The translations under genes were made by a program, and so were the position numbers. A DNA stretch of 20,026 nt from Pseudanabaena sp. UBA1465 (GTDB lineage: Bacteria > Cyanobacteriota > Cyanobacteriia > Pseudanabaenales > Pseudanabaenaceae). Below the pieces are notes generated by a model. The model did not search any database and was not told the origin of the DNA. It saw only the letters and a program-made list of their open reading frames with translations. The DNA is taken from NCBI GenBank assembly GCA_002325645.1, contig DCSN01000195.1, forward strand, positions 22,139-42,164, written 5' to 3'. Below, piece by piece: positions 7,614 to 14,298 of this stretch (position 1 is the first letter of the stretch; each line of letters opens with the position of its first letter).

Positions 7614-9753
7614 TGTTCCGTTCAAATAAAACTGCAATAGTTCTCCAGATCAGCCATAGATCATATTTTAGACTCCAATTGCGTTTATAGGTGAGGTCAA
7701 AGCCCATCACCTCTTCAAAACTCCTCACCGTCGAGCGTCCACTTACTTGCCAGACCCCACTCAGTCCTGGTCTGACATCGAGCCGACTCCACTCGGTCAT
7801 TTTTTCATCGGTATATTCGTTTTCCAGTTCATATAGCCCAACCTCCCCAAAAGTCGGTGGTCTTGTGCCAATCAAACTCATATCGCCCGTCAGAATATTC
7901 CAGAATTGGGGAAACTCATCAAGACTAGTTTTACGCAGAAATTTACCGACTTTGGTAATGCGCGGATCGTTACTATTTTTAAAGAATTTCCCGCTATCAT
8001 CGCTTTTAGAACTGCCTTCAGTAGAATTGGTAATCTCGTTAGTAACTTTTTGCTTGAGCATTTCCGCATTTTTGACCATAGAGCGAAATTTCCAAATCCC
8101 AAAGGGTTTGCTCATCAGTCCCGCCCGTTTTTGCTTAAACAGAATCGAACCACGGCTCTCCAGTTTGATCGCGATCGCGATCGGCACAAATAAAATTGCC
8201 GTAAAACTCAAACCCACTAAGGCTCCCAAAATATCGATAATTCGTTTGGGGAAACTGCGAACCGATGGATGCACTGGTAGCGAAGGATCTAGCTCGATCG
8301 CTGGATAGAAAAAGTACATCCCATAGGCGATCGCGCAGAGAATGGGCATACCAATCAAAAATTCATAGATTCGATGCAAGATTCTCGACAAAGGATTGGG
8401 TTTACGGCGCGATCGCTCATTTTTTTGTCTCGGTAAACGATTGGTACGACTGGCTGGCTCAATATAAAAAACGCGATCGAGATTTGTCATTTTCAAAATG
8501 GATAACACCTGAGCATTGACACTCCAAAGCACTAGCTCGGTCGGTTCAGGTTTACCAGACTGAATATCCGCTTGCCGTAAAGTTTTTAAACAAGATACCA
8601 AGGCTCCCACCCCAGAGCTATCCATAAACTCGGTATGGGACATATCGATGATGATCTTGCGAAAGCTCTCCTCCTCTTGACACAACTGGCGAAAATCTTC
8701 CTTTAATTTGCGTGCTTCAGGATTAAAGATATTTTTCGGTGTACTGATCAAAACAGTGTCATTGAAATTAGTGATCTGCACATCATTTAAACCAAACCTT
8801 AGGGATTGTTGCTCACTATTGTTTGGAATATAGACTGCTTCAGGATAGAGACGCGCAATGTCTTCGGAGCGCACAATTAACAAGTCCAAGGCTTTACACG
8901 ATCGCAATAATTTTGCCGATAGACTCAAATCACGGATGCGCGTTTTTGACTCAATAAAAATTACTTTGCTCTTGAACAAATATTTTGCGGCTAATAAAAA
9001 GGGAGCCGCAACACCAGCACCAGTTGACATTACAAGCTGTGGTCTTTCTTTTCTTAATACATCGATCGCTAAATACAAATTGCGGATGAAGTTAGGAATA
9101 TTGCGATTGGTGGGGCTATAAGCCCAAAAAGTCCTTTCGGTAGTTAGCTCAGCCTGTGTTGTCCCTGTTTTGAAAGTAATCCAAGCCCTTTGCGGAATGG
9201 TTTGCCAATATTTGCTCAATCCTTGCATTCCCTTAAAATGTCCTCCTGACGAACAAACCAATAGAAGTTTCTGATAGTCTTGGCTCGGATAGCGATCGCT
9301 TAAATATTCGCATAGTTCTTGATCTTCATTAAAACTAAGCGGACTGCGAGGCATAGTAATTAACTTTAAAAATTTAACCAAATCCGCAGGCGATCGGGCG
9401 ATTAGCACGCCTTGGTTTTCCAAATCTTCAGCCAATTCTAGCTGGTGATTATCAACATGTTCATGGAATTTAACTGTGCGTGGCACAAGAATATAAGGCT
9501 TGTCAAACTCTTCAAGCAACAGGGTACTTCCCTCACCACAGTGAGCGATTACGGCACTAGCTTTGCCCACTAGTTGCTTAAATTGCGCTTCTGGAATTAC
9601 TTTACTAATTTTTACATCGTCAGGCAATCGCGTTGAAGCCCCATACTGAATAAATACTTCTTCATCAATGATGCCCTCCTTCATCAATAAACCAATCCAA
9701 TCCATCAATGAATTAAATGTATATTGCTCAGTCCCGACTGTAACAAGTATCAT
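7600..9753 (-). CDS. Four-domain Alg13-Alg14-STAS-phosphoglycosyl transferase fusion
   Basis: This 717-residue protein is the first operon gene. Residues 1-155 are Alg13-like (MILVTVGTEQYTF at the start and HCGEGST at 71-77). Residues 161-315 are Alg14-like (LLLVCSSGGHF at 163-173, STGAGVAAPFLLAAKYL at 243-259 and FIESKTRI at 266-273). Residues 320-435 are a STAS domain with DSSGVGAL at 378-385, the site phosphorylated in SpoIIAA-type proteins. A membrane segment lies near 464-484. Residues 500-717 are a polyprenyl-phosphate sugar-1-phosphate transferase (LFKQKRAG at 538-545, SLDEFPQ with the Asp-Glu pair at 612-613, and RPGLSGVWQVSGRS at 661-674). It could therefore both prime the lipid carrier and add the second sugar. 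STAS-transferase fusions are known to me from cyanobacteria, but I do not recall this complete order. The ATG is preceded by AGGGGG. Confidence 0.88.
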   Translation of the reverse strand: MILVTVGTEQYTFNSLMDWIGLLMKEGIIDEEVFIQYGASTRLPDDVKISKVIPEAQFKQLVGKASAVIAHCGEGSTLLLEEFDKPYILVPRTVKFHEHVDNHQLELAEDLENQGVLIARSPADLVKFLKLITMPRSPLSFNEDQELCEYLSDRYPSQDYQKLLLVCSSGGHFKGMQGLSKYWQTIPQRAWITFKTGTTQAELTTERTFWAYSPTNRNIPNFIRNLYLAIDVLRKERPQLVMSTGAGVAAPFLLAAKYLFKSKVIFIESKTRIRDLSLSAKLLRSCKALDLLIVRSEDIARLYPEAVYIPNNSEQQSLRFGLNDVQITNFNDTVLISTPKNIFNPEARKLKEDFRQLCQEEESFRKIIIDMSHTEFMDSSGVGALVSCLKTLRQADIQSGKPEPTELVLWSVNAQVLSILKMTNLDRVFYIEPASRTNRLPRQKNERSRRKPNPLSRILHRIYEFLIGMPILCAIAYGMYFFYPAIELDPSLPVHPSVRSFPKRIIDILGALVGLSFTAILFVPIAIAIKLESRGSILFKQKRAGLMSKPFGIWKFRSMVKNAEMLKQKVTNEITNSTEGSSKSDDSGKFFKNSNDPRITKVGKFLRKTSLDEFPQFWNILTGDMSLIGTRPPTFGEVGLYELENEYTDEKMTEWSRLDVRPGLSGVWQVSGRSTVRSFEEVMGFDLTYKRNWSLKYDLWLIWRTIAVLFERNNGAV

Positions 9754-9806
9754 GGTTGAATGCCCCCTAAATTTTTTAGCTATATATTGGGCTAAGTAGT
9801 CGAGCC

Positions 9807-9882
9807 TAATTAAAAACCAAGATCTAAAACCTGTGGCGCACGCTGTGCGTACGCCACAGGTTTTAGGGTTTTATATTTAATT
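9807..9882. repeat. Complete palindromic MITE-like repeat upstream of the exopolysaccharide operon
   Basis: The centre has perfect 15-bp arms, CTAAAACCTGTGGCG at 9824-9838 and its complement at 9852-9866, around a 13-base loop. AT-rich outer flanks begin TAATTAAA and end TTTAATT. The left half (9807-9843) matches window positions 1-37 in inverted orientation at 35 of 37 bases. No coding capacity is visible. It lies 54 bases upstream of the operon's first start codon, so it sits in the leader or promoter region. Confidence 0.75.
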
Positions 9883-10027
9883 GCGCCCAGCTACCTAAGT
9901 AAAACTTAGCAAGTATTTAGTTACAAGCTTTTTTAGTCATTTAAATTACTTCTTTTCTCAAATTTCTAAGTTAGTTAACCTAGAATTGAGTCAACTATAT
10001 TTTAACACTCTAAATATAGCAGATTAT

Positions 10028-10049
10028 CCATAAGTAATCCATAAGTAAT
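10028..10049. repeat. Tandem 11-mer CCATAAGTAAT x2
   Basis: Two perfect, adjacent copies of CCATAAGTAAT give an 11-base period, close to one helical turn. Direct repeats with this spacing are typical of OmpR/PhoB-family response regulator sites, but the sequence does not fit the cyanobacterial Pho box consensus as I know it. It lies about 275 bases upstream of the exopolysaccharide operon start. Two copies in AT-rich DNA can arise by chance. Confidence 0.35.
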
Positions 10050-10187
10050 TAGACGAAACTAAATATAAAATCAGATGCTTATCACAATGTTATGAGCTTT
10101 TTTAAAGTCTAGAGAAAGCATTGGAAAGAATATTTCTCAAGGCTTTTAAGATCTGTTTATTCTTAAATTAACGCTTCTTGTTTGCAC

Positions 10188-10193
10188 TATAAT
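10188..10193 (+). promoter_or_regulatory. Candidate -10 element TATAAT
   Basis: A consensus TATAAT lies on the plus strand 74 bases before the small open frame at 10268. No good -35 match sits 16-18 bases upstream, so this would be a -10-dependent promoter or a chance match in AT-rich DNA. Confidence 0.3.
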
Positions 10194-10267
10194 CTGCGAC
10201 ATTATGCCTATAGAAATCCAAATAATTTTTGTTTTAAAATTTGTAAAGGATTTGAGGACTTAAAGAG

Positions 10268-10327
10268 ATGAATAAAAAATTTGCGATCGCTCAAACAAAG
10301 CGCAAGGCACAAAAAGAAACTTCCTAA
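10268..10327 (+). CDS. Possible 19-residue basic peptide
   Basis: The frame reads ATG to TAA and gives MNKKFAIAQTKRKAQKETS, strongly basic and without a hydrophobic segment. AAGAG lies directly before the ATG (too close for an ideal ribosome site) and AAAGGA lies about 20 bases further upstream. A TATAAT lies 74 bases upstream. A HIP1 site covers codons 6-8. I recognise no family. It may be a small protein, the remnant N-terminus of a lost gene, or not expressed. Confidence 0.2.
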   Translation: MNKKFAIAQTKRKAQKETS

Positions 10328-10377
10328 CTTAACTTTTTCTTCTTCTGTTAAGTAGCTACTCCCTTCCCAGTGAATAA

Positions 10378-10927
10378 TTAGGCGATCGCCTCTTTCGCTA
10401 AATTTGGCAAAACATCGGTGCGTAATACCGTCTGCCGCCGTAAGCGTTCCGTATCTTCACCGTCAAAGCTTCTACCTTCCAGAAGTAGATCGTATAATTT
10501 TGGATTCTCTTTGACCCAAAGATTGGTAGCATTGCGAATTAACTTCTGCTTGAGTGATTTGGAAATAATCTTAGTTTCTCCCGCCCCAAATCTTGATAGT
10601 TCACGATGGGTACTGGCGATGATATAAGCCAAGCTATGCAAAGTACTGACGGTGAAAGCACTTTGGGGCAAGCGTAGATTTTTTTTAATGTTCCGATACT
10701 TTTTTGCGAATATTGCTCACAGCCGATCGCGTAAAGGTGACGATTACCAATTGCTTTTGGCGATGCAAGTTAAAATTCGCGATCGCGGCGGCAACTGCCA
10801 TCCCTGTTGATTTGCCTGCCCCTGGTACTGCGGAAACGGCAAGCTCGCCCCCTTGCCAGTCCGCCATTGTTTGCTGACCCTTGCAGAGTGTGTTGCGTAA
10901 TTGATCGAGAGATTCGGGCGAGACCAT
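10378..10927 (-). pseudogene. Frameshifted, C-terminally truncated UvrD/Rep-type helicase
   Basis: The 5' part (start 10927) reads to residue 80 with VSAVPGAGKSTGMAVAAAIA, a Walker A motif of superfamily I helicases, then QLVIVTFTRSAVSNIRKK, the Ia motif region. It ends at a TAA (10685-10687) just before a run of eight A. The next frame reads on without a start as IKKNLRLPQSAFTVSTLHSLAY (split here across the join: residues LRLPQSAF then TVSTLHS), the expected continuation, so one base has been lost. That frame ends at 10378 after about 100 more residues, far short of the roughly 600 or more residues of a complete helicase. Motifs II-VI are missing. It is read divergently from the conflict island. 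Confidence 0.8.
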
Positions 10928-10958
10928 TTAATTTGGTGCTCTGTAAATATTAATAGGA

Positions 10959-10964
10959 TACAAT
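10959..10964 (+). promoter_or_regulatory. Candidate -10 element TACAAT of the EACC1-caspase operon
   Basis: TACAAT lies 30 bases before the ATG at 10995, in the 67-base gap between the divergent helicase remnant and the island. TTGGTG at 10933-10938 is the nearest -35-like hexamer, with a spacing of 20 bases, longer than ideal. The promoter of this gene pair must be in or near this gap. Confidence 0.4.
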
Positions 10965-10994
10965 ATCGAAAAGTTGCCGAAATTTATCAAGTTT

Positions 10995-11384
10995 ATGTCT
11001 TCTGAAAATAATCCAAACCAGTTTGCCCTAACGATCGCCTTTATCGATCCAGAATTGACCAATGAGGAGCGTGATGATGAAGTGGTGCAGTTGCTCAGTG
11101 AGTTAAGCGATCGCTCTGATATCGAGTCTGTTGACCGCGTGCGTGATCCTAATCCTCCTGATGGCAATAAAAGCATTGGTGGCTTTTTGGTGGGAGTTTT
11201 GGCGGCGGAAGTTAGTGCAGCAAATGCCAAAAAAGTTTTAGGCTTTTTGGGCGATCGCCTTGGCAATAAACCGATCTCCTTAAAGGCGGAGAAAAACGGC
11301 AAAAAGCTAGAAGTGACAGCTAATAGTCGAGAAGAGTTAGAGTTTCTGATTCAGAAAGCCAATGAATTTTTTGAGAGTGCATAA
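10995..11384 (+). CDS. EACC1-like effector-associated constant component
   Basis: This 129-residue soluble protein is predicted to have a strand-helix start (FALTIAFIDPE...DDEVVQLLSELS), a short loop rich in Asp and Pro (VRDPNPPDGNKS), then a small hydrophobic Gly/Ala helix (IGGFLVGVLAAEVSA). A final strand-strand-helix unit follows (ISLKAEKNGKKLEVTA, then REELEFLIQKANEFF). This layout matches the Effector-Associated Constant Component 1 family described by comparative genomics in NTP-dependent and caspase-containing conflict systems, where it is encoded beside variable effectors. The next gene, a caspase effector, starts within its stop codon (TAATG), so the two are translationally coupled. 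An in-frame TTG at 10974 exists, but the ATG at 10995 is preferred. The family call rests on remembered pattern, not a search. Confidence 0.7.
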   Translation: MSSENNPNQFALTIAFIDPELTNEERDDEVVQLLSELSDRSDIESVDRVRDPNPPDGNKSIGGFLVGVLAAEVSAANAKKVLGFLGDRLGNKPISLKAEKNGKKLEVTANSREELEFLIQKANEFFESA

Positions 11385-13597
11385 TGGGGCGTTACGCATT
11401 ACTTGTCGGGGTTAGTAACTATGATAGCGACTTTACATCTTTGCCCAGTGCGGTAAAGGATGTAAGGGCGTTGCAGCGTGTTTTGCTAAATCCTGACATT
11501 GGCGGATTTTTTGATGCAGATGTCACAGCTTTAGTGGATTGCGATCGGCAAACGATTGATCGAGCGATTTACAGCCTTTTTGCTGAGCGTAAGCCTGACG
11601 ATCTTTTACTGTTTTATTTTTCGGGGCATGGAGTAACTGACAATCGCGGCGATTTTTATTTGGCAAGTAAGATCGCCAGTAAAAAAGAACTACCGCCAAC
11701 TGCGGTTTCAGCAATGTATATCCATGACCAAATGAATAAAAGTAGGTCGCAGCGTCAAGTGATCATTCTCGATTGCTGTCATAGCGGCGCTTTCTCGAAG
11801 GGCATGACTGCCAAGGATGGTGGCACCGTGAATGTGTTACCAAAACTTGGCGGTGAAGGGAGGGCGATTCTGACGGCTTCAGATTCGACAAAGTATGCTT
11901 TTGAACAAGAGGGATTTGATCTGTCACTCTATACCCATTTTCTAGTGGAAGGATTAGAAAAAGGTGCGGCTGATCGAGATGGCGATGGCGAGATTTCGGT
12001 GGATGAGTTGTATGAATATATCAAGGAGAAGGTCAAAAACACGAATGACTCTATGTCTCCTGAGTTCTATCCTGTGAGGGGAGGGCATAGGATTATTCTT
12101 GCGAAGTCACCTCAAGACGATCCGAAATTGAAATATCGCAAAGAGGTTGATAGTCGTGCTAAACAAAATAATGGTAAGTTTTCATTGTTTGCTAGAAATC
12201 TTTTGTCGCGAAAGCGCGATGAGTGGGGGGTGAGTGTTGGGGATGCTGACGCGATCGAACTTGAGGTATTGCTGCCCTATCGAGAGTATGAGAAGAAGTT
12301 AACCGAATTTGAGCAATCTTTGATAGATGCGGTTAAGATCGAGTTTCCTTTTAGTAAGGCAACTGCGGCGGATTTACTGGACTATGAGCAGCATTTAGGA
12401 CTGCGTGACAGTGATATTGAAGCGATAAAAGACCGTATTCTGACATCGAAACAAACTGAATTTGACCAGCAACTTGAGAATCAACAGAGAAAGGCTGTCG
12501 AAGCTGCGCGTTTGAAGAGTCAGCAAGACGATGCTGAACGGTTGAGATTGCAACAAGTTGCTGAGGCAGAAAGGCAGAAACTAGAAAGCGATCGTCTAGA
12601 GAGGTTGAGGAAGCAAGCTGAGGAGGAAGAACGACTAAAACGGTTACAGGAAGAAGCAGAACGGGTCAAGAAACAGCAACAGAGTAAACCTGCTCAACCT
12701 GAGTTTGAATTTGAATCGATTAAAGTTCGATTGGTTAAAGAGAGTGGTTTTCTTGGAATTGGTGGTAGTGTAAAAATTGAGCTAGATCGCAAAAAAGGAA
12801 AAGCGCAGTATATGCGTGAGAATTTGGGTAATGGTGTCACTCTCGATCTGATTCAGATACCATCGGGGAAATTTATGATGGGAATGCCAACAGATGAGCG
12901 AAAAATTGCTCTTGAGAATGCTAAGAAATATAATTGGTCAAATGCTGAAACATATTTAGACCGGTCAACGCCACAACATGAAGTAAAAGTCCCTTCTTTT
13001 TTGATGGGGAAATATACTGTAACCAATGCTCAGTGGCAAGCCGTAATGGGAACGAAGCCATCGGAAAGTTCTGATGTTAAGTTTCAAGGCGAAAACCAGC
13101 CAGTAATCAACGTTTCGTGGGATGATGCTAAGGAGTTTTGTAAAAAGCTCTCTGAAAAAATCAACAAGAATGTGAGGTTGCCTAGCGAAGCGGAATGGGA
13201 GTATGCTTGTCGCGCTGGAACCACTACCGCCTTTCATTTTGGAGAAACTATTACCCCCGAACTCGTCAATTATAACGGTAACTATCCCTATGTAGATGCA
13301 CCAAAGGGAGAATATCGAGAGAGAACTATTGATGTGCAGAGTTTTAGCCCGAATGCATGGGGCTTATATCAAATGCATGGCAACGTTTGGGAATGGTGTG
13401 AAGATGTATGGCACGAAAATTATAACAGTGCACCGACAGATGGTTCTGCGTGGCTAATTGGCGGCGAACAAAACAGACGCGCTCTGCGGGGTGGCTCGTG
13501 GGGCGACAATGCGATCTATTGTCGTTCGGCGGTTCGCGGCTGGGACTATGCGGTCAATAGTGACAACGTTATCGGTTTTCGGGTGGTTGTCTCTTGA
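11384..13597 (+). CDS. DGR target protein: caspase-like protease with C-terminal FGE-fold variable domain
   Basis: Residues 1-240 form a peptidase C14 (caspase-like) domain: YALLVGVSNY at 4-13, FSGHG with catalytic His82 and ILDCCHSG with catalytic Cys132. An EF-hand-type loop, DRDGDGEISVDEL (197-209), suggests calcium binding. Residues 250-375 are a Lys/Glu-rich linker domain (PYREYEKKL, then a GLRDSDIEAI stretch). Residues 375-450 form a charged coiled coil (E, R, Q, L rich). Residues 480-737 are an FGE-sulfatase / C-type-lectin-like domain: IQIPSGKFMMGM, RLPSEAEWEYACRAGT, GNVWEWCEDVW and a final RGGSW...CRSA...IGFRVV. The last 39 codons are the variable repeat of a DGR, with 11 residues changed relative to the template. 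I infer a protease effector whose ligand-recognition end is diversified. The substrate and trigger are unknown. Confidence 0.92.
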   Translation: MGRYALLVGVSNYDSDFTSLPSAVKDVRALQRVLLNPDIGGFFDADVTALVDCDRQTIDRAIYSLFAERKPDDLLLFYFSGHGVTDNRGDFYLASKIASKKELPPTAVSAMYIHDQMNKSRSQRQVIILDCCHSGAFSKGMTAKDGGTVNVLPKLGGEGRAILTASDSTKYAFEQEGFDLSLYTHFLVEGLEKGAADRDGDGEISVDELYEYIKEKVKNTNDSMSPEFYPVRGGHRIILAKSPQDDPKLKYRKEVDSRAKQNNGKFSLFARNLLSRKRDEWGVSVGDADAIELEVLLPYREYEKKLTEFEQSLIDAVKIEFPFSKATAADLLDYEQHLGLRDSDIEAIKDRILTSKQTEFDQQLENQQRKAVEAARLKSQQDDAERLRLQQVAEAERQKLESDRLERLRKQAEEEERLKRLQEEAERVKKQQQSKPAQPEFEFESIKVRLVKESGFLGIGGSVKIELDRKKGKAQYMRENLGNGVTLDLIQIPSGKFMMGMPTDERKIALENAKKYNWSNAETYLDRSTPQHEVKVPSFLMGKYTVTNAQWQAVMGTKPSESSDVKFQGENQPVINVSWDDAKEFCKKLSEKINKNVRLPSEAEWEYACRAGTTTAFHFGETITPELVNYNGNYPYVDAPKGEYRERTIDVQSFSPNAWGLYQMHGNVWEWCEDVWHENYNSAPTDGSAWLIGGEQNRRALRGGSWGDNAIYCRSAVRGWDYAVNSDNVIGFRVVVS

Positions 13598-13628
13598 GTT
13601 CCCTTCTTCTCTTTCTCGTGTTCGTGAG
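13479..13628 (+). repeat. DGR variable repeat (VR)
   Basis: This 150-base copy of 15389-15538 lies at the end of the caspase/FGE gene and extends 31 bases past its stop. The copies differ at 16 positions, all template adenines: 10 are G and 6 are T here. Changed positions are 13502, 13503, 13505, 13513, 13517, 13532, 13533, 13538, 13539, 13541, 13544, 13547, 13554, 13562, 13568 and 13569. The resulting residue changes are N707G, N708D, N712Y, N717V, N719G, R720W, N721D, N722Y, D724V, N727D and N729V, plus one silent change at codon 710. The last 59 bases (13570-13628) are identical to the template and are the likely homing-initiation region. Confidence 0.96.
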
Positions 13629-13688
13629 GACTTCTTCTTTGCTCTTTAGCCCTTTTACACTTTGCGCTTTATATTTTGCACTGTGTTT

Positions 13689-13709
13689 GCGCCTGTGGCG
13701 CTTTTTTTT
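13689..13709 (+). terminator. Rho-independent terminator after the DGR target gene
   Basis: A perfect 5-bp GC stem (GCGCC / GGCGC) with a TGT loop is followed directly by eight T. It lies 92 bases past the caspase gene stop, after the end of the variable repeat and before avd. It should end most target-gene transcripts, so avd and RT are either read through at low level or have their own promoter. Confidence 0.75.
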
Positions 13710-13752
13710 ATTTTTCGATTTTGAACCTTATTAACTTTTGTAAAGAAGCTTT

Positions 13753-14100
13753 ATGAACGAACTACCAGTAATTCAAAAAACCTATGATCTCATTAAATGG
13801 ACAGTGCCGATTCTCAATAAATTATCTCGCGATCACAAATACTTGTTAGGCAACAGGATTATTACTTCACTTTATGATTTGCTAGATAAGTTGATCGTAG
13901 CACGTTACCGTAAAGACAAACTTCCTTTATTAGAAGAACTCAACTCTAATATTGATATATTACGCTATCAAATCCGCCTATTACATGATTTTGAATTATT
14001 ACTAAACAATCGCTACGAATATTTCAATAAAGAATTACAAGAAATCGGCTCCGAAATTGGCGGATGGACAAAATCCTGTAGGAGCAAAGCATTATCGTAG
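13753..14100 (+). CDS. avd: Avd-like DGR accessory variability determinant
   Basis: This 115-residue protein is predicted to be almost entirely helical and basic: HKYLLGNRIITSLYDLLDKLIVAR, IRLLHDFELLLNNRYEYFNKELQEIGSEIGGW (described in pieces, with key parts LGNRI, LLHDF and IGGW). The pattern and length fit the four-helix-bundle (bAvd-like) accessory proteins that form a pentamer and bind the DGR reverse transcriptase and RNA for mutagenic cDNA synthesis. Family members usually end shortly after IGGW. Here TKSCRSKALS follows, encoded by the arm of a palindromic repeat (14084-14097), so the tail may be a late addition. AAAGAAG lies 7 bases before the ATG. The gene sits between the variable repeat and the RT gene, a normal DGR order. 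Confidence 0.88.
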   Translation: MNELPVIQKTYDLIKWTVPILNKLSRDHKYLLGNRIITSLYDLLDKLIVARYRKDKLPLLEELNSNIDILRYQIRLLHDFELLLNNRYEYFNKELQEIGSEIGGWTKSCRSKALS

Positions 14101-14144
14101 AGATTTACAAATTTTGCAATTATTTAAATTCGGTAATGCTTTGC
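14084..14144. repeat. Inverted repeat overlapping the 3' end of avd
   Basis: Arm 14084-14097 (GCAAAGCATTATCG) pairs with 14131-14144 (CGGTAATGCTTTGC) over 14 positions with one G-T wobble, around a 33-base AT-rich loop. The left arm encodes part of the last residues of avd. With the second palindrome at 14190-14256 it fills the avd-RT gap and looks like inserted, repetitive palindromic DNA. Confidence 0.6.
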
Positions 14145-14189
14145 CCTAAACCTCACAACGCAGGGACAATTTATCTGTAATAGCGAAAA

Positions 14190-14256
14190 GGGTTGAGCAT
14201 TTGCGAATTGAGATAGTGGTGATGAGTTTACAAATAGTCCCGCAAATGCTCAACCC
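14190..14256. repeat. Perfect 16-bp inverted repeat between avd and RT
   Basis: Arms GGGTTGAGCATTTGCG (14190-14205) and its exact complement (14241-14256) enclose a 35-base loop. The right arm is followed by CCTACGAATCCTACGAATC, a short direct duplication. Such palindromes with GGGTTGAGCATTTGC arms resemble dispersed intergenic repeats in cyanobacteria as I remember them. It lies 43 bases before the RT start and would form a large hairpin in avd-RT mRNA. Confidence 0.7.
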
Positions 14257-14298
14257 CTACGAATCCTACGAATCTACAAATCTTTCAACATAAAAAAC

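Larger units (their letters stand above)
9754..10377. other. AT-rich intergenic region upstream of exopolysaccharide operon
   Basis: This 624-base stretch separates the minus-strand operon start (9753) from the end of the helicase pseudogene. It contains the palindrome at 9807-9882, a tandem 11-mer at 10028-10049, a TATAAT at 10188-10193 and a possible 19-codon open frame at 10268-10327. The operon promoter must lie here or overlap the palindrome, but I could not identify a convincing minus-strand -35/-10 pair. Confidence 0.6.

Noticed and set aside
10028..10049. Cyanobacterial Pho box
   Set aside because: The spacing is suggestive but the repeated bases do not fit the CTTAACCT-like consensus.
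10671..10700. Programmed slippage on the A8 run rejoining the helicase frames
   Set aside because: The TAA stop uses the first two A of the run, so slippage within the run does not remove it. The downstream part is also truncated, so loss of function is simpler.
10928..11302. Minus-strand open frame of 124 codons opposite the EACC1-like gene
   Set aside because: It is a low-complexity Ser/Pro/Lys-rich shadow of the plus-strand gene, with no motif and in a promoter-bearing gap.
13458..13649. Open frame overlapping the end of the caspase gene on the plus strand
   Set aside because: It is an out-of-frame reading of the variable repeat; the equivalent frame in the template (15401-15634) is open for the same reason. 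The caspase/FGE frame carries the family motifs.
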